DNA of 64,000 nt from Pempheris klunzingeri (lineage: Eukaryota; Chordata; Actinopteri; Acropomatiformes; Pempheridae): positions 17,000,543 through 17,064,542 of the forward strand of contig NC_092012.1 in the NCBI RefSeq assembly GCF_042242105.1, in the 5' to 3' direction. Each line of letters begins with the position of its first letter. Positions within the stretch are counted from its first letter, which is position 1. A model generated the notes under the pieces. That model did no database searches. It was not told the DNA's origin and worked only from the letters and a program-made list of their open reading frames with translations. A program made the translations under genes and the position numbers. This document shows, in pieces, positions 54,101 to 64,000 of the stretch.

Positions 54101-57100
54101 CAGCACTAGATCACCCTCAAACTGTGATTTCAATAACCACTTTGTCGCCAGCTCGCCTCCTTGATATGAAGGAGAAAGACATTTCTTATAATTGGATTAC
54201 TCTGTGGGACATGTCTGGCTCGTGACCAGTTTCATCCATCATTCTATAAACTGCAGACTGAAAGGTTATTTGGTTGTGGGTTATTTTCAGTTGAGAACAT
54301 ATTCGAATTTGTTAAATATTCATCAGATTAAAAGCCTCCAATGCAGGTCATATGTTTGATTCTTGAGTCAACAGAGGACATGAAACTTTGCCTGACAACG
54401 TGATTCCACTTCTGGCTTTAAAGTAGCACAGTGGTATCTATAGACTGCTGATCACCTCTGGAGTATTCCTGTATTTCTGTGGGACTCTAATCTTGCCTGT
54501 TTGTTTAATCCCCTCAGGAGGTGACCCATCAGCCTGTGATGGGCTTTGATCCCCTGCCGCCTCTGGACTCCGTGATCTCGTATACCCGACCAGAGAGGTA
54601 ATGGAGGACGCATACATTTATGTATATGGACGCTAATATTTTGGCTCGTAAACCAACAGGCTTTTTATCCTCAATTGGCTTTTACACTTAAATGAGATTT
54701 CTACGATGTGTTTTGTGTGTCTGCATATAGGCAGCATGTTGGCGCCTCCAATGAGAGTACATTGTCGCTGTTTTTCCGGTCATTGCTGCCAAACTTCAAC
54801 CTCCAGGTGAGTTGCATGGATGAGGCAAGATGCGTCCGGTAGGAAAGAGGTTTGGAAGAATGAACTGATTAGGGGTTGTATATGAAGAAAAGCGAGCCGT
54901 TTCAAATAGGAGCACGGCAAATACACACTAAAACTGAATTCACAGATGTTATTTATATTCATCTCAGTTATGAATTGTGAATTTGAAGCTCCCTCTTCAA
55001 CCTGAAGAGCAAACTGTAGCGATGCCATGTGAGGATTAATCCTGGTGCTTCCATGTAGATTATGAATAACAGAAAAACCAAGGTCACACATGGCGTGGAT
55101 GTGGTGAAATCATGTGATTAACAGCCGTAAGCCCAAATAAAACAAATTATGTGAGCTCACGGAGTCTGTACTAATTCATTATGAACTCACTCTCTTCAAC
55201 TGATAAAACCACTGATAATTCTATTTTTATTGGGTTAACTGTCCAAAATCACTGAAGGGGCACAATGTAAGTCAAGATAAGGTTGGGTTTTATATTTAAT
55301 GGTTACTAAAATAACACACAGACGCACCCATTTAGCAGCAGGACCCTCCAGGGCTAGTGGAAACATTCAAACTGGTAAAAAGATCTGGTAAAAGATCTGG
55401 GAAAACATCTTAACGCACATCCTTGACTGACTGAATATTTCCTCCAAAGGCTCATGGTTAGCCTAAGGGGATCTACTGAAAAAGAAGGCATATGACCTTG
55501 TTACAGTTAATTTTGTTCACCATTTCCCAGCATGTCACTGTAGAACAAAACAGTAACATCATTCATGAAGTGCAAAGTTGTTTGTGGCCTTGACTTTGCC
55601 ATCTCCTTCCAAATAGTGAAGTTTGATGCTTATTTTTATGCGTTATGAATTCATAGGGTCACAATTGTACAGTCAAGTCATCAAGTGTACTGTCCCGTTA
55701 TTTATGTGGGGCATTTTGTCAGTTTTGAATGTTAGGAACAAAAGTCTTGGAATACAGTACCAGTCAAAAGTTTTGACACGCCTTCTCAATCAATGGGTTT
55801 TCTTTATTTTTTATTGTTTTCTACTATATTAGTTAATATTGAAGACACCAAACTATGAAGGAAAAAAAAATGGAATTATGTGAACAAAAAAGTGATAAAC
55901 CCTGTTTTATATTTTAGATTCTTCAAAGTAGCCACCTTTTGCTTTGATGGCAGCTTTGCACACTCTTTAGCATTCTCAGTGTCTACCCTCTACCCTCCTG
56001 GACTCTCTTGGGGAACTTTTTTTTTACTGTACTTTGTGTTTGAGATTGCACATTTCAAATGTGAAGTTTTATTTAAATTTATTGTTCATTGAAATTCACT
56101 TAGTCAACCAGAGTCATAATTTGATCTCAAATTATTGGTCAATTTAAGCTGGGGGTGATATTACATAAATTAAACCAACGAGTCATTTTTAGTCCACATT
56201 GTCCTCAGCAACAAATGGGTGTTTGCTCATTCCGCTCATTAACTCCACAGTATTTGCTTAGCTCCAGTTCCCCTTAAAATAGATTGTAGTTTGGCCAAGA
56301 CTGCGAAAGAGGACAAATTTATGGCAAGACCATATGGTCACAAACACATTTTGATGTAGAGTAAGACAATGAGATGTAGAATTATGAGTTTCAGTCTAAT
56401 TCCACCTCATGTGTTCATTTCAGACAGATGAAAACATAAATGATTGGCTTTCCTGCAGTTACCTCTTGATAGTACATTTTACAGTGTGCAGAACATTTTT
56501 GGCCTTTTTGTTTAAACAGTTCACCATATGAGTTTTATCTGAACCAGGATTCTATCAGAAACTACAATTTATGTGGATGTAATTCTAGTGTAGGGGTAGT
56601 ATACACACAGCCCTCTAACAGGCTTCAGTGGGTTTAGGAGCTTGTGATTTCATCATGCAAAAAATTCAAGAACCGACCGTATAAATGATGCTCCAACCTC
56701 TCTTCTCAATCTCTTAATCATAATCATGATGTAGCATTGATTCAAAGAAAATCAGACGGTAACATGTTATTTGGAGGCTTCATCTCTTCAGAACATCATC
56801 AGCCTCATCTTTATATAATATCGTGTGTAGATAATGCATCAATATTGTCAGTAAATAGGCTTACTCTGTATTTCAATCTGAATGCTGCAGTCTTTTGGGA
56901 ATAAATTCACTCAGCAGTCTGCCATACCATGCTGATATCCCACACCTGACAGTACTCTTTAGTAATCTAATCTAATAATTGTAGGAAACGATCCGATTGA
57001 TGAGTTGATCATGTATGATCACTGGTCTATGATCCCCTACTGACCGAGGGTCCAGAACCGTCTCCTCAGTTTTTCTCACTTTTAAAATGAAATGGTTGGC

Positions 57101-58213
57101 ATCATGCTGAAGGACTTGTGTCCTTGCGCAGTTAAGTTTAGGATACCAGAGTCATGTGAAAATTGAAAAAAGTATTTTTTTAGGGTGGTTGTTGGTACAC
57201 TGATTTGTGTTTTGCGTAAAAAGAACTGATGAGCTGGCAAAACCCTGTGGGACGCCTGTTAAAGGATGCTGCTGGTGACCGAGTAAGCACAGAACGATTC
57301 TGGTTTATGTCCAAACAAGGTTAAACAAGAGGTAGAGGACAATTTTACAATGATTGCGGCACTTAACACGCAACTGTGTGTACTTAGGGGATCATAAATG
57401 TGATGATCAAAGACTGTGCATGCATATGTATCCATTTTCATTTTACATAATATATATTTGACGTTACAGAGTTTCGTTTAGCCCACCACCATTTGTGTAG
57501 CACAAATCAACTGCTGCCACATTAAGATCCATGCATCAGGTACACCCAAACACAGAACATCTCGTGGGTCAGCTATACATGCTTAACATTAACAGAAGGG
57601 CCCAAGGCATGTTTCCATCAGGACAGTTCCATCCATCCTGATCATGTTATCCACTTATGGAGAGGAAGAGATATAATATTGATAAAAGAAATATGGTTAA
57701 GACATGGGAAGATATGCTGCACATTTTCTTTTTTTACTCGTGAAGAAGAGCTGCATATCTGAAAACAAAACAATGTTATGTCTTATAACTCCACCCTAGG
57801 CTACCTCCATATTTATTCAACACACAAACATTGAATGTTCAGTGCATTGTATGATCATCTGCATTTGCTTGTATAACCATCAAATTGGATCATTTAGTGT
57901 TAATAACTTACTACAGAAAGACAAACCCACGTGTTCAGGTGTCTTTTGACACCATCAAGTGCTTCTAGCAAGGTGTCGAACCAGTGATAACTATAGCAGA
58001 TATTTGTACACTAACTTGACTAACTACCGTCCTTTCCTTGTGAAGGGTGGACAGAGGCAGGAGGATGACATGGAAGTGGCTCGAGCCGGTCAGGAGCTGA
58101 ACCAGGAAGTGAATCGTCTAATGGTGGCAATGAGGGACATGCTGGCAAACATCAGGTTTCAGGAGCCACCGAGAGAGGACAACCCCTACAGAGATGAGGA
58201 GGAGTGGGACTGA
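41417..58213 (+). CDS. tcf25: TCF25 / NULP1, ribosome quality control complex subunit (Rqc1 orthologue)
   Basis: Eighteen coding exons: 41417-41638, 42687-42833, 42955-43026, 43189-43313, 45717-45782, 45880-45962, 47302-47432, 47817-47916, 50043-50136, 50254-50346, 52104-52209, 52308-52467, 52673-52760, 53292-53450, 53544-53634, 54518-54597, 54731-54806 and 58046-58213. They sum to 2061 nt and 686 residues (human 676) with consistent phases. The start [19 protein letters not shown] matches the mammalian N-terminus. Exon 3 encodes an eight-lysine run, a likely nuclear/nucleolar signal. Exons 5-17 carry the Tcf25 domain, with [20 protein letters not shown]-like [67 protein letters not shown] and LFFRSLLPN. 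The protein acts with Listerin and NEMF in stalled-nascent-chain quality control; older work describes transcriptional repression. Introns 4, 8, 13, 15 and 17 contain repeats. AATAAA candidates are at 58285 and 58454. Confidence 0.97.
43768..44039. mobile_element. Teleost non-LTR 3'-tail-type repeat in tcf25 intron 4
   Basis: Begins with four CATC units (CATCCATCCATCCATCCATT), then GGGGCTGGAGCCAATCCCAGCTGAC, AGGGTACATCCTGGACTGG, CAGCCAATCACAGGGCTGACA, TTTAGAGTCACCAATTAACCT and GTGCAAACTCCACACAGAAAG. This is a very common teleost repeat ending with short tandem CATC units, usually regarded as the 3' tail of a truncated non-LTR retrotransposon. It is non-coding; the exact family is from memory. 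Confidence 0.75.
46081..46305. repeat. Teleost interspersed repeat in tcf25 intron 6
   Basis: Contains TCAAAGAGTTTATTATCATA, ATGTACAATGAAATTCTTTC and ends with GTGCAAAAAGAGTAGTGCAA. These phrases are familiar from a frequent fish repeat. Family unassigned, non-coding. Confidence 0.5.
46938..46961. repeat. (AAT)n microsatellite
   Basis: About eight AAT units in tcf25 intron 6. Confidence 0.92.
47931..48715 (-). mobile_element. hAT-superfamily transposon with 8-bp target duplication and transposase remnant
   Basis: The left end is CAGTGATACTCAACC and the right end, reverse-complemented, is CAGCGATACTCAACC. Both sides carry the identical 8-bp sequence ATCCATAT (47923-47930 and 48716-48723). 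CAG-type ends with an 8-bp duplication define hAT elements. Inside, the minus strand at about 48310-48460 encodes [20 protein letters not shown], followed by a segment ending AEPDFKSLV, resembling the C-terminal hATC dimerisation region of ZBED5/FAM200-like transposases (xYxCExxFSxxxxIKxKxRxRL ... xPDFxxL). The element is 785 bp, so most of the transposase is missing. It sits in tcf25 intron 8, 14 bp after the exon. Confidence 0.9.
51069..51133. repeat. (AC)n microsatellite, long
   Basis: About 32 uninterrupted AC dinucleotides in tcf25 intron 10. Confidence 0.97.
52814..53094. repeat. Stacked inverted-repeat element in tcf25 intron 13
   Basis: Two inverted-repeat pairs are visible: ATTGCACGGCTTTGT (52814-52828) against ACAAAGCCGTGTAAT (52987-53001), 14 of 15 bases paired; and GGATAATGTACAGCGAGC (53007-53024) against GCTCGCTGTACATTATCC (53077-53094), a perfect 18 of 18. 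The second pair would form a long hairpin with a loop of about 52 bases. This looks like a folded non-autonomous repeat; family unknown, no coding frame. Confidence 0.72.
53695..53845. repeat. Teleost interspersed repeat fragment in tcf25 intron 15
   Basis: Contains CATACACATTCACACAATTT, GGAGCCATGGATTGAACCTC and GCTCTAGCTCTGAGCCACAGCC. The 'GGATTGAACC ... GAGCCACAGCC' end is common in fish retroelement-derived repeats. Non-coding. Confidence 0.55.
55755..55980. mobile_element. Truncated Tc1/mariner-like transposon end
   Basis: After a TA dinucleotide the sequence runs CAGTACCAGTCAAAAGTTTT GACACGCCTTCTCAATCAATGG, then TTTCTTTATTTTTTATTG, ACTATGAAGG, GGAATTATGTG and TTCTTCAAAGTAGCCACCTT TTGCTTTGATGGCAGC. 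This is the well-known end of fish Tc1-like elements (CAGTGCCAGTCAAAAGTTTGGACAC; TTCAAAGTAGCCACCCTTTGC). The similarity stops near 55980 with no transposase or second inverted repeat, so it is a one-ended relic in tcf25 intron 17. Confidence 0.85.
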
Positions 58214-61200
58214 GGGGAGGGGGGGGGACGGAGGAGCAACATTGAGTATGAGGGTGAAGAGGAATCAAATAGACGAAGAAACTTAATAAAATGAATGATT
58301 TTAAGAAAAATGATTATATTTAATGGTGTTTATAATTAATAGAAGAGGTTAAGGGAGAACTGAATAGTGTTTTTTTTTATTTTCAGTACTTAAGTGAAAG
58401 GAAGAGATGACTTGGTGTTACGAGTCTGTCCGCTCCTCTGCTTTAGTGGTGTTAATAAACAAACATGAATAATCCAGACGGTTGTAAACATGTGGAACTT
58501 TTTTTTTTCCAGAATCAGAAAACAGTTTGTTTAGTTGAACCTGTCATGTGACTAAATTTCACAGTTTTATTCATAACAAACATCTCCAGTCATTGTCAGC
58601 TTAGCAGCACTAACACATAATGATCGCTATTTTTCCTGCTCTGGTTTCTGACTTTTGGAAAAAAATGTCATGTTCACGAACAGTGGGCCGCTTTCTGAAA
58701 TAAGATCTAAGTTGAAACGGTTATTGCGCTATATAAACGCTTGTCAGTGTGCTGCTTTCTTAGCCTGCTGGAAGAAGGTTGTGGTTCTTTGTCCTTGCTG
58801 TCCTGGTTGCAGGTTGGACGAATCCTGTCGCTCCTTTGTTCCTTGATAGTTAGCAGCTCAGGGCTCCTGTTGCTTTGAAGATCAGCTGGCAGACTTTGGA
58901 TCATACCTGCTGGTGCTGATAAGCTTAGTTCAGGCCACACTGAGGCTGGAGATGGAGGAGTAAGCTCCAGGCCAGTAACTGGACTCTCAGGGGTCCCGGT
59001 GAGATGAGGTGCAGCGCTGAACTGGTCTCCAGCAGAGCCCGAGGTGAAAGAGAGATGGACCCTCAGAGGTCCAGAGGAGAAGTGAGAGAGCTGAGCTGGA
59101 ACTTCAGGGATTCAGAGGCAGAGACTCTCAGGGGTGTGGAAGAGCCCTGGGAGGAGAACTGGACTATCCACAGTCCAGGTGAGAGATCAGAGAGAGAGAG
59201 CAGTGGGGGAGCTCTGGTTTTGTGGCCTGAGGTTATAGGGTCATGTATCCCACATTGGCCAAAGGTTGCTGTAAAGCTGGGTCCAGGGGTGTGTTTAGCA
59301 CCTGTGTGTGTGAAAACGTAAGGACTCTGGGAAGCTGAGTTCAGAGAGGGAGCCCTTTGTTCAAAGGACAGAGAAACGTAGTCTCCACCATAAAATGGTG
59401 CAGGGCCCAACACACTTTTATAAATAACAATAACTATGTTCATCAGATTTCTGTGCTGTCCTTCCGAACAATTAGCTAAAAAATTACAAAATATGGCAAG
59501 GGACTTAAAAAAAAAACACAAACTGAATTATTCAGTATATTTTCTAATAATGATGCCTCATGTTGCATTACAGTGTAGTGTCAGTACAGTAGAGCTGTTT
59601 TTTTTTTTTTTTTTTACACTACATTGAGATGACTTGCACCCTTAACCCACCAATATAGCAGCAGCACAGACAGTCTGCCAGTTTTTCTCCAACAGTCTGC
59701 TGTTGTCCATCAAGTTATATTCAGTGCCAGAATATGACAGATATTTTCTAACTTTTGCCTTCAATCAGATAGTCATGACCTCACACAATGATGGCTGATT
59801 CACTGCATTTAAAAACTCTAACTACTTCTGGCAGCATGTCAACAAAAAAATTTTTAATTCTACATCCGTTGTTATGTTGCCCCATTTTGCTCATCATTTC
59901 ATAGTTGCGTCTGGAGTAATATGCATAACAGTCTGTAATGCCTTTTATAATTTCTTTTTTTTTGTTTACATCTTGCAGGAAAAAGAAGTGTCTCATGACC
60001 TGTTTACTTCACAAGTAGCACACTAAACTAAAGTCGACGTAAAGGCTTCTCCCTCACTGAGAGGACATAAACTTTAAAGACACTGAACAAATCAGCCTCT
60101 ATACATACTGGAACTGTCCATACACTAACTTAGTTACTCAGCGAGCCACATGATAACACTCTGTGACTGTGCTTGATGGTCAAATGATGTCATTGTTCCT
60201 ACTTCACCTGGAGCTATGGTTGAGGCTTAGAACCGTTCCATGTGATTATCAGCAGTATGGAAAGGCTTTCATATTGGTGCCTCTGAAAGACCTGTGCGGG
60301 AGGATCAGAGGCTGTCTGAGGGGCTTCCAGTGCTGTCACCACTGCTGCCCACAACAGTAGTCATCACTCTATAATTACCTAACGCAAGCAGGTCCCACAT
60401 CCCAAAATTTAAAAAAATTGAGACCTAAAAATATACTTTTATTTGAACCCATCTAGCCTTTGTAAAACTCAAATGTACTCAGTCTGTGATGATATAAAAC
60501 AAAAATCTTCACATTTGAGACCAGAGAATGTTTGCTATATGAGAACTTCAAGGATTTATATCAAAATAGCTGCAGATTAGTTGTGTGTAGATCACACATT
60601 TCAGGCCTAAATGTGTGATTTGCAGAAACGTGACGTGCTGTGACTGCTGTCCAGTCATGTCAGGTGAGCGCCTTGAGCTCAGTGGAAGTTTCACGACTTC
60701 AGGACTTTTTATATACCCTTTGATTTCTGATTCGAATCTATGGCCTACATTTCTGATAAATGAGCTTGGGTGGAAAACAAAGAAACCCCTGACTCAAATA
60801 CACCTGTGGATGGAAAATTATAGACAGTAAATCTAAAAAGTCATTTTTACAAAGATCTGTTTTCAAAGCTTACTTGTGTCTGTATTAAACTCCATGAATG
60901 GTGACAATATGCTACGCATTAGCTTATTATATCCACTTATGGATGCAATGATGAAGGCAACATTGCAGCACATTAAACTGAAGCAATACAGAAAGTTTAA
61001 AAATTGTTTTAAAGGCGTCAAAGTAACTATATTTCATTGTGTAGCAGGTGGCAGCCATTCAAATGATGTGAAACTTCATTACTTTAAAACCACAAGACAC
61101 ATTTTAGACCAGACAGTTGGGCAGTTTCATGTTTCATGTATGATTGTCAGGCGTTGTTCAGCTGAGGATTTCATACTTTCCGGTCACAAAAAAATGACTT

Positions 61201-62508
61201 TGAATGAATTTTTGAGCATGACTTTGTGGGTGACAACATGTATTTGACCTACTTGGCGTCCCAGACTTGTTTCGGCAGTTAAAAGCAAGTAATTGTGGCC
61301 AAAGGAGGTTTTACTGAAATCATACCTCATATTTCTTAAATCCCCTCACTGCCCCTCTTGGCTCAGGAGGCACTGTCCACTGAAACGCTTCTGTTTTCCA
61401 CAGACCGTGAACTTTGCCCCACATCACTTGCATTCAAATTATGAGCTGGCTATTGCAATTAGATACTCGTGAAGAAATGTGAGGCTGCCCTTTTAATTTT
61501 GATTCAACTTCTTATAGTGGATTCAAAAGGCTCTAACTAAAGATAAAGTGCTTTCTAAAGTCCATGCTTCCACAAGCAGGAGACAGGTGGGATAGTGCGC
61601 ACAGGTGTTCTTTGAGAGGGAACATCTTTTAAATAATATGATCAAAATAAGATATAAATGTAGAAATAATGACAGTGCATGGAATGTATTCGAACAGACA
61701 CGCCATGGATGAAATAATAGGCTGAATAACGCTTTAAAGAAGAAGAAGAAGAAGAAAAAAAAGCATCACCATCCTGTTTTGCTCTCCTTTTTCCGCCTAA
61801 ACTGCGCGTGTCAGAGAGCGCCGTGAGACAGCGCCGCAGCCCAGCTGACGTCTGTGTGAGAGGAGGAGTCGCCCGAAGCCCTCCAGGACTCAGCATCACT
61901 GAGTTATGTTCGAACAAGCCATAGTCTCCAGTCCCCGAGGTGCCAAAGACACTTTGCTCGCTGTCACCATTCTGCTTAGATCAGTCTGAGCTGAAACATG
62001 GAGTTTTGCTGACGGGCAGGTCACCCATGAGGGAGAGACAACATGAATTGTGAGAGCGGTGTTTTGATGGAGAAGGATAATTTATGGATACGCGCGCTGG
62101 ATAAGTCGCATCCATAGGACAAGTTGGGGGCGAGGAGACGCACTTTTCTCTCGGATAAAAGCGCCAACTCTCCAGACTGCTGCGGTGCGTTCACTGAACT
62201 TCTCCCCCGTAGCCGAGAAGAATTTCTTTCATGGCTGAAATAACAAGTAGCAGCATTTAATTCAACTGCTACTTAATGTGAAAATTTGACTGTCAACGCC
62301 TTGATGGGTTCAACAACTGAACAACTGCTCGGACGCGTCGCTTGATTCTTCCCAGCGGGCTTTGGGGCAACGCGTGTGCAGCAGCTGATGCAGAAGCATC
62401 CTCCAAACCACAGGGAAAACTGATGAAACAACAGTTTGAGACTGTGTGCTGCAGTAAAATCCAGCAGGTCACCCCGTAACCCAGTCAGCCATCACATAAA
62501 AGCCAGAC
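58214..62508. other. tcf25 3' UTR and mc1r upstream region
   Basis: Starts with the tcf25 3' UTR (AATAAA at 58285 and 58454). A purine- and GC-richer part at about 58900-59400 includes three similar 16-bp dyads (see findings). The middle is AT-rich, with a possible degenerate repeat near 60455-60560 and a 123-codon frame ending at 61247 that opens with GTG and has no recognised domain. An AAG run lies at 61738-61760. The last 700 bp is GC-richer and is the likely mc1r promoter and 5' UTR. Confidence 0.6.
61842..61852. promoter_or_regulatory. Overlapping E-box and CRE-like motif upstream of mc1r
   Basis: CAGCTG overlaps TGACGTC within the GC-rich region about 660 bp before the mc1r start. E-boxes and CRE sites are used by melanocyte regulators (MITF, CREB), but MITF prefers CATGTG, and a short motif match alone is weak evidence. 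Confidence 0.25.
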
Positions 62509-63477
62509 ATGGATATAACCAACAGGTCCCTACACAACCCCTCCATCCTCCACGTGGATCTAAGTGACTTTATGGAGGAGAACGAAACGAACAGCAGCAC
62601 CGGAGAGCCAAACTCTTTGGACTGCGTGCAGATCCGCATCCCTCAGGAGCTCTTCCTGGCGCTGGGGCTCATCAGCTTGGTGGAGAACATCCTGGTGATC
62701 CTGGCCATCATCAAGAACCGCAACCTGCACTCTCCCATGTACTACTTCATCTGCTGCCTGGCCGTGTCCGACATGCTGGTCAGTGTCAGCAACGTGGTGG
62801 AGACCATATTCATGCTTCTCAACGACCACGGCCTGATGGTCGTGCACCCCGGCATGCTGCGCCACCTGGACAACGTCATCGACGTGATGATCTGCAGCTC
62901 CGTGGTGTCCTCGCTCTCCTTCCTGTGCACCATCGCCGCGGACCGCTACATCACCATCTTTTACGCGCTGCGCTATCACAGCATCATGACCACGCAGCGC
63001 GCCATCGCCATCATCGTGGTGGTGTGGCTGGCCAGCATCACATCCAGCATCCTCTTCATCGTCTACCACACCGACAACGCCGTCATCGTGTGCCTCGTGA
63101 CCTTCTTCTGCACCACCTTGGTGTTTAACGCCGTGCTCTACCTGCACATGTTCGTCCTGGCGCACGTGCATTCCCGGCGCATCATGGCCTTCCACAAAAG
63201 CAGGCGCCAGTCCACGAGCATGAAGGGAGCGATTACCCTCACCATCCTGCTCGGGGTCTTCATTTTATGCTGGGGCCCCTTCTTCCTCCACCTCATCCTC
63301 ATCCTCACCTGCCCCACCAGCACGTTCTGCAACTGTTTCTTCAGGAATTTTAACCTTTTCCTCATCCTCATCATCTGTAACTCGCTCATCGATCCGCTCA
63401 TCTACGCCTACCGGAGCCAGGAGCTGCGTAAAACCCTGCAGGAGCTGGTTCTGTGTTCGTGGTGCTTCGGCGTGTGA
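62509..63477 (+). CDS. mc1r: Melanocortin 1 receptor
   Basis: A single-exon class A GPCR of 322 residues. MC1R binds alpha-MSH and is antagonised by agouti, raising cAMP in melanophores to control melanin and pigment pattern. Visible features: N-glycosylation sites N5, N25 and N28; seven hydrophobic helices starting near residue 46; acidic ligand-pocket residues E99 (TM2), D121 and D125 (TM3, [10 protein letters not shown]); DRY at 145-147; no proline kink in TM5 and a very short second extracellular loop (YHTDNAVIV), both typical of melanocortin receptors; [11 protein letters not shown] at 291-301; and a terminal CSWCF (316-320) that can be palmitoylated. [20 protein letters not shown] and [16 protein letters not shown] are melanocortin-receptor signatures. 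All key residues look intact. It lies 4.3 kb downstream of tcf25, the same order as in mammals. AATAAA at 63973-63978 is a poly(A) candidate. Confidence 0.97.
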   Translation: MDITNRSLHNPSILHVDLSDFMEENETNSSTGEPNSLDCVQIRIPQELFLALGLISLVENILVILAIIKNRNLHSPMYYFICCLAVSDMLVSVSNVVETIFMLLNDHGLMVVHPGMLRHLDNVIDVMICSSVVSSLSFLCTIAADRYITIFYALRYHSIMTTQRAIAIIVVVWLASITSSILFIVYHTDNAVIVCLVTFFCTTLVFNAVLYLHMFVLAHVHSRRIMAFHKSRRQSTSMKGAITLTILLGVFILCWGPFFLHLILILTCPTSTFCNCFFRNFNLFLILIICNSLIDPLIYAYRSQELRKTLQELVLCSWCFGV

Positions 63478-64000
63478 CACCGTGCGCATTTAGGAGGGAA
63501 ACCAGAGCACCAGGTGACCAACACCGCCCACCCGTACCTCCTGCACTGTGTCAGAAGCTGAAGTGAGCCGTGACTGATGCGCGAACAAAGACTTTACCTC
63601 TGACAAAGATTTGAGTACGCTACATCTCATGGATTTTAGTTTCCACGCATGTCTGCAGTTTTATTTAATGTTGCGTTGAGCCAATCCGTGCCCAGGTTTC
63701 TGCACTGGGAAACATCTGGACATTGACATTTAATGACTTCCTTAACAAAGAGAGATCCTTCACTTGGGAACTCAGTTAAGTGTGTCAGTAGTTTATTGGA
63801 CCAAATTATATAAATTTACATGCATTTTTTTTTTGGTTTAAAACAAGTACAGATCTCTGTTAATCATTTTTGATGTTCTTGTTTATAAAGTGCTGTTTCC
63901 TGTTAGTCGAAATAATCTGACCTTAATTATGCTTTTAAAAGCTACGGACAAATCTTATTAACAAATTAAGAAAATAAACTGAAACCATGCACTGGAAATG
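63478..64000 (+). other. mc1r 3' UTR
   Basis: AT-rich sequence after the mc1r stop with AATAAA at 63973-63978 close to the window edge. No other gene is visible. Confidence 0.7.

Noticed and set aside
59063-59521. A 152-codon minus-strand frame in the tcf25-mc1r spacer
   Set aside because: Ser/Pro-rich with no motif; explained by the purine-rich base composition of the + strand. Kept only as context for the dyad finding.
60876-61247. A 123-codon + strand frame upstream of mc1r
   Set aside because: Opens with GTG, has no recognisable domain, and no splice or promoter context; treated as chance.
62560-63195. A 211-codon open frame on the minus strand opposite mc1r, rich in His, Asp and Val
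   Set aside because: It mirrors the GC-rich codon pattern of mc1r (third-position C/G) and shows no domain; an antisense shadow of a highly conserved gene.
1-64000. CRISPR arrays, operons, tRNA or rRNA genes
   Set aside because: Nothing with regular spacers, bacterial gene spacing, or tRNA/rRNA sequence was seen; the window is a vertebrate nuclear locus.

Overview
The window is vertebrate nuclear DNA, almost certainly from a teleost and most likely a percomorph. It has split genes with GT-AG introns, long CA/GT microsatellites, and repeats familiar from teleost genomes (Tc1-like, hAT, LINE remnants, short inverted-repeat elements). The proteins read closest to fish orthologues as I remember them. 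No database was searched, so the taxon is an inference.

All seven genes lie on the + strand. In order they are: (1) the 3' half of an hnRNP C/RALY/RALYL-family RNA-binding protein gene (exons at 14847-22634; the RRM exons appear to lie left of the window); (2) urah, 5-hydroxyisourate hydrolase (25547-26884); (3) pdcd5 (27661-30169); (4) mvd, mevalonate diphosphate decarboxylase (32051-35391); (5) cyba, p22phox (37183-39219); (6) tcf25 (18 coding exons, 41417-58213); (7) mc1r, a single-exon melanocortin receptor (62509-63477). Exon phases were checked by hand and every complete gene gives an uninterrupted protein of the expected length: urah 139, pdcd5 126, mvd 397, cyba 185, tcf25 686 and mc1r 322 residues.

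The first 14.8 kb holds no exon I can recognise. It is probably intron or upstream DNA of the RALY-like gene and contains microsatellites, a C-rich tract and two decayed LINE reverse-transcriptase pieces on opposite strands. Introns and spacers carry other mobile DNA: an inverted-repeat element of about 0.87 kb in the RALY-like intron, a short inverted-repeat element between the mvd stop and its probable poly(A) signal, a hAT element with a perfect 8-bp target duplication in tcf25 intron 8, a stacked-palindrome repeat in tcf25 intron 13 and a truncated Tc1-like end in tcf25 intron 17.

The genes do not form a pathway: they cover RNA binding, urate breakdown, apoptosis-related regulation, sterol synthesis, NADPH oxidase, ribosome quality control and pigmentation. 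From memory, mvd-cyba and tcf25-mc1r are neighbours on human 16q24, so the block looks like conserved synteny compacted in fish. The most interesting unexplained signal is an 81-codon, exon-like open frame at 24239-24481. It is phase-compatible with the RALY-like gene and could be an alternative last exon or part of an unannotated gene. I found no convincing new multi-gene system.
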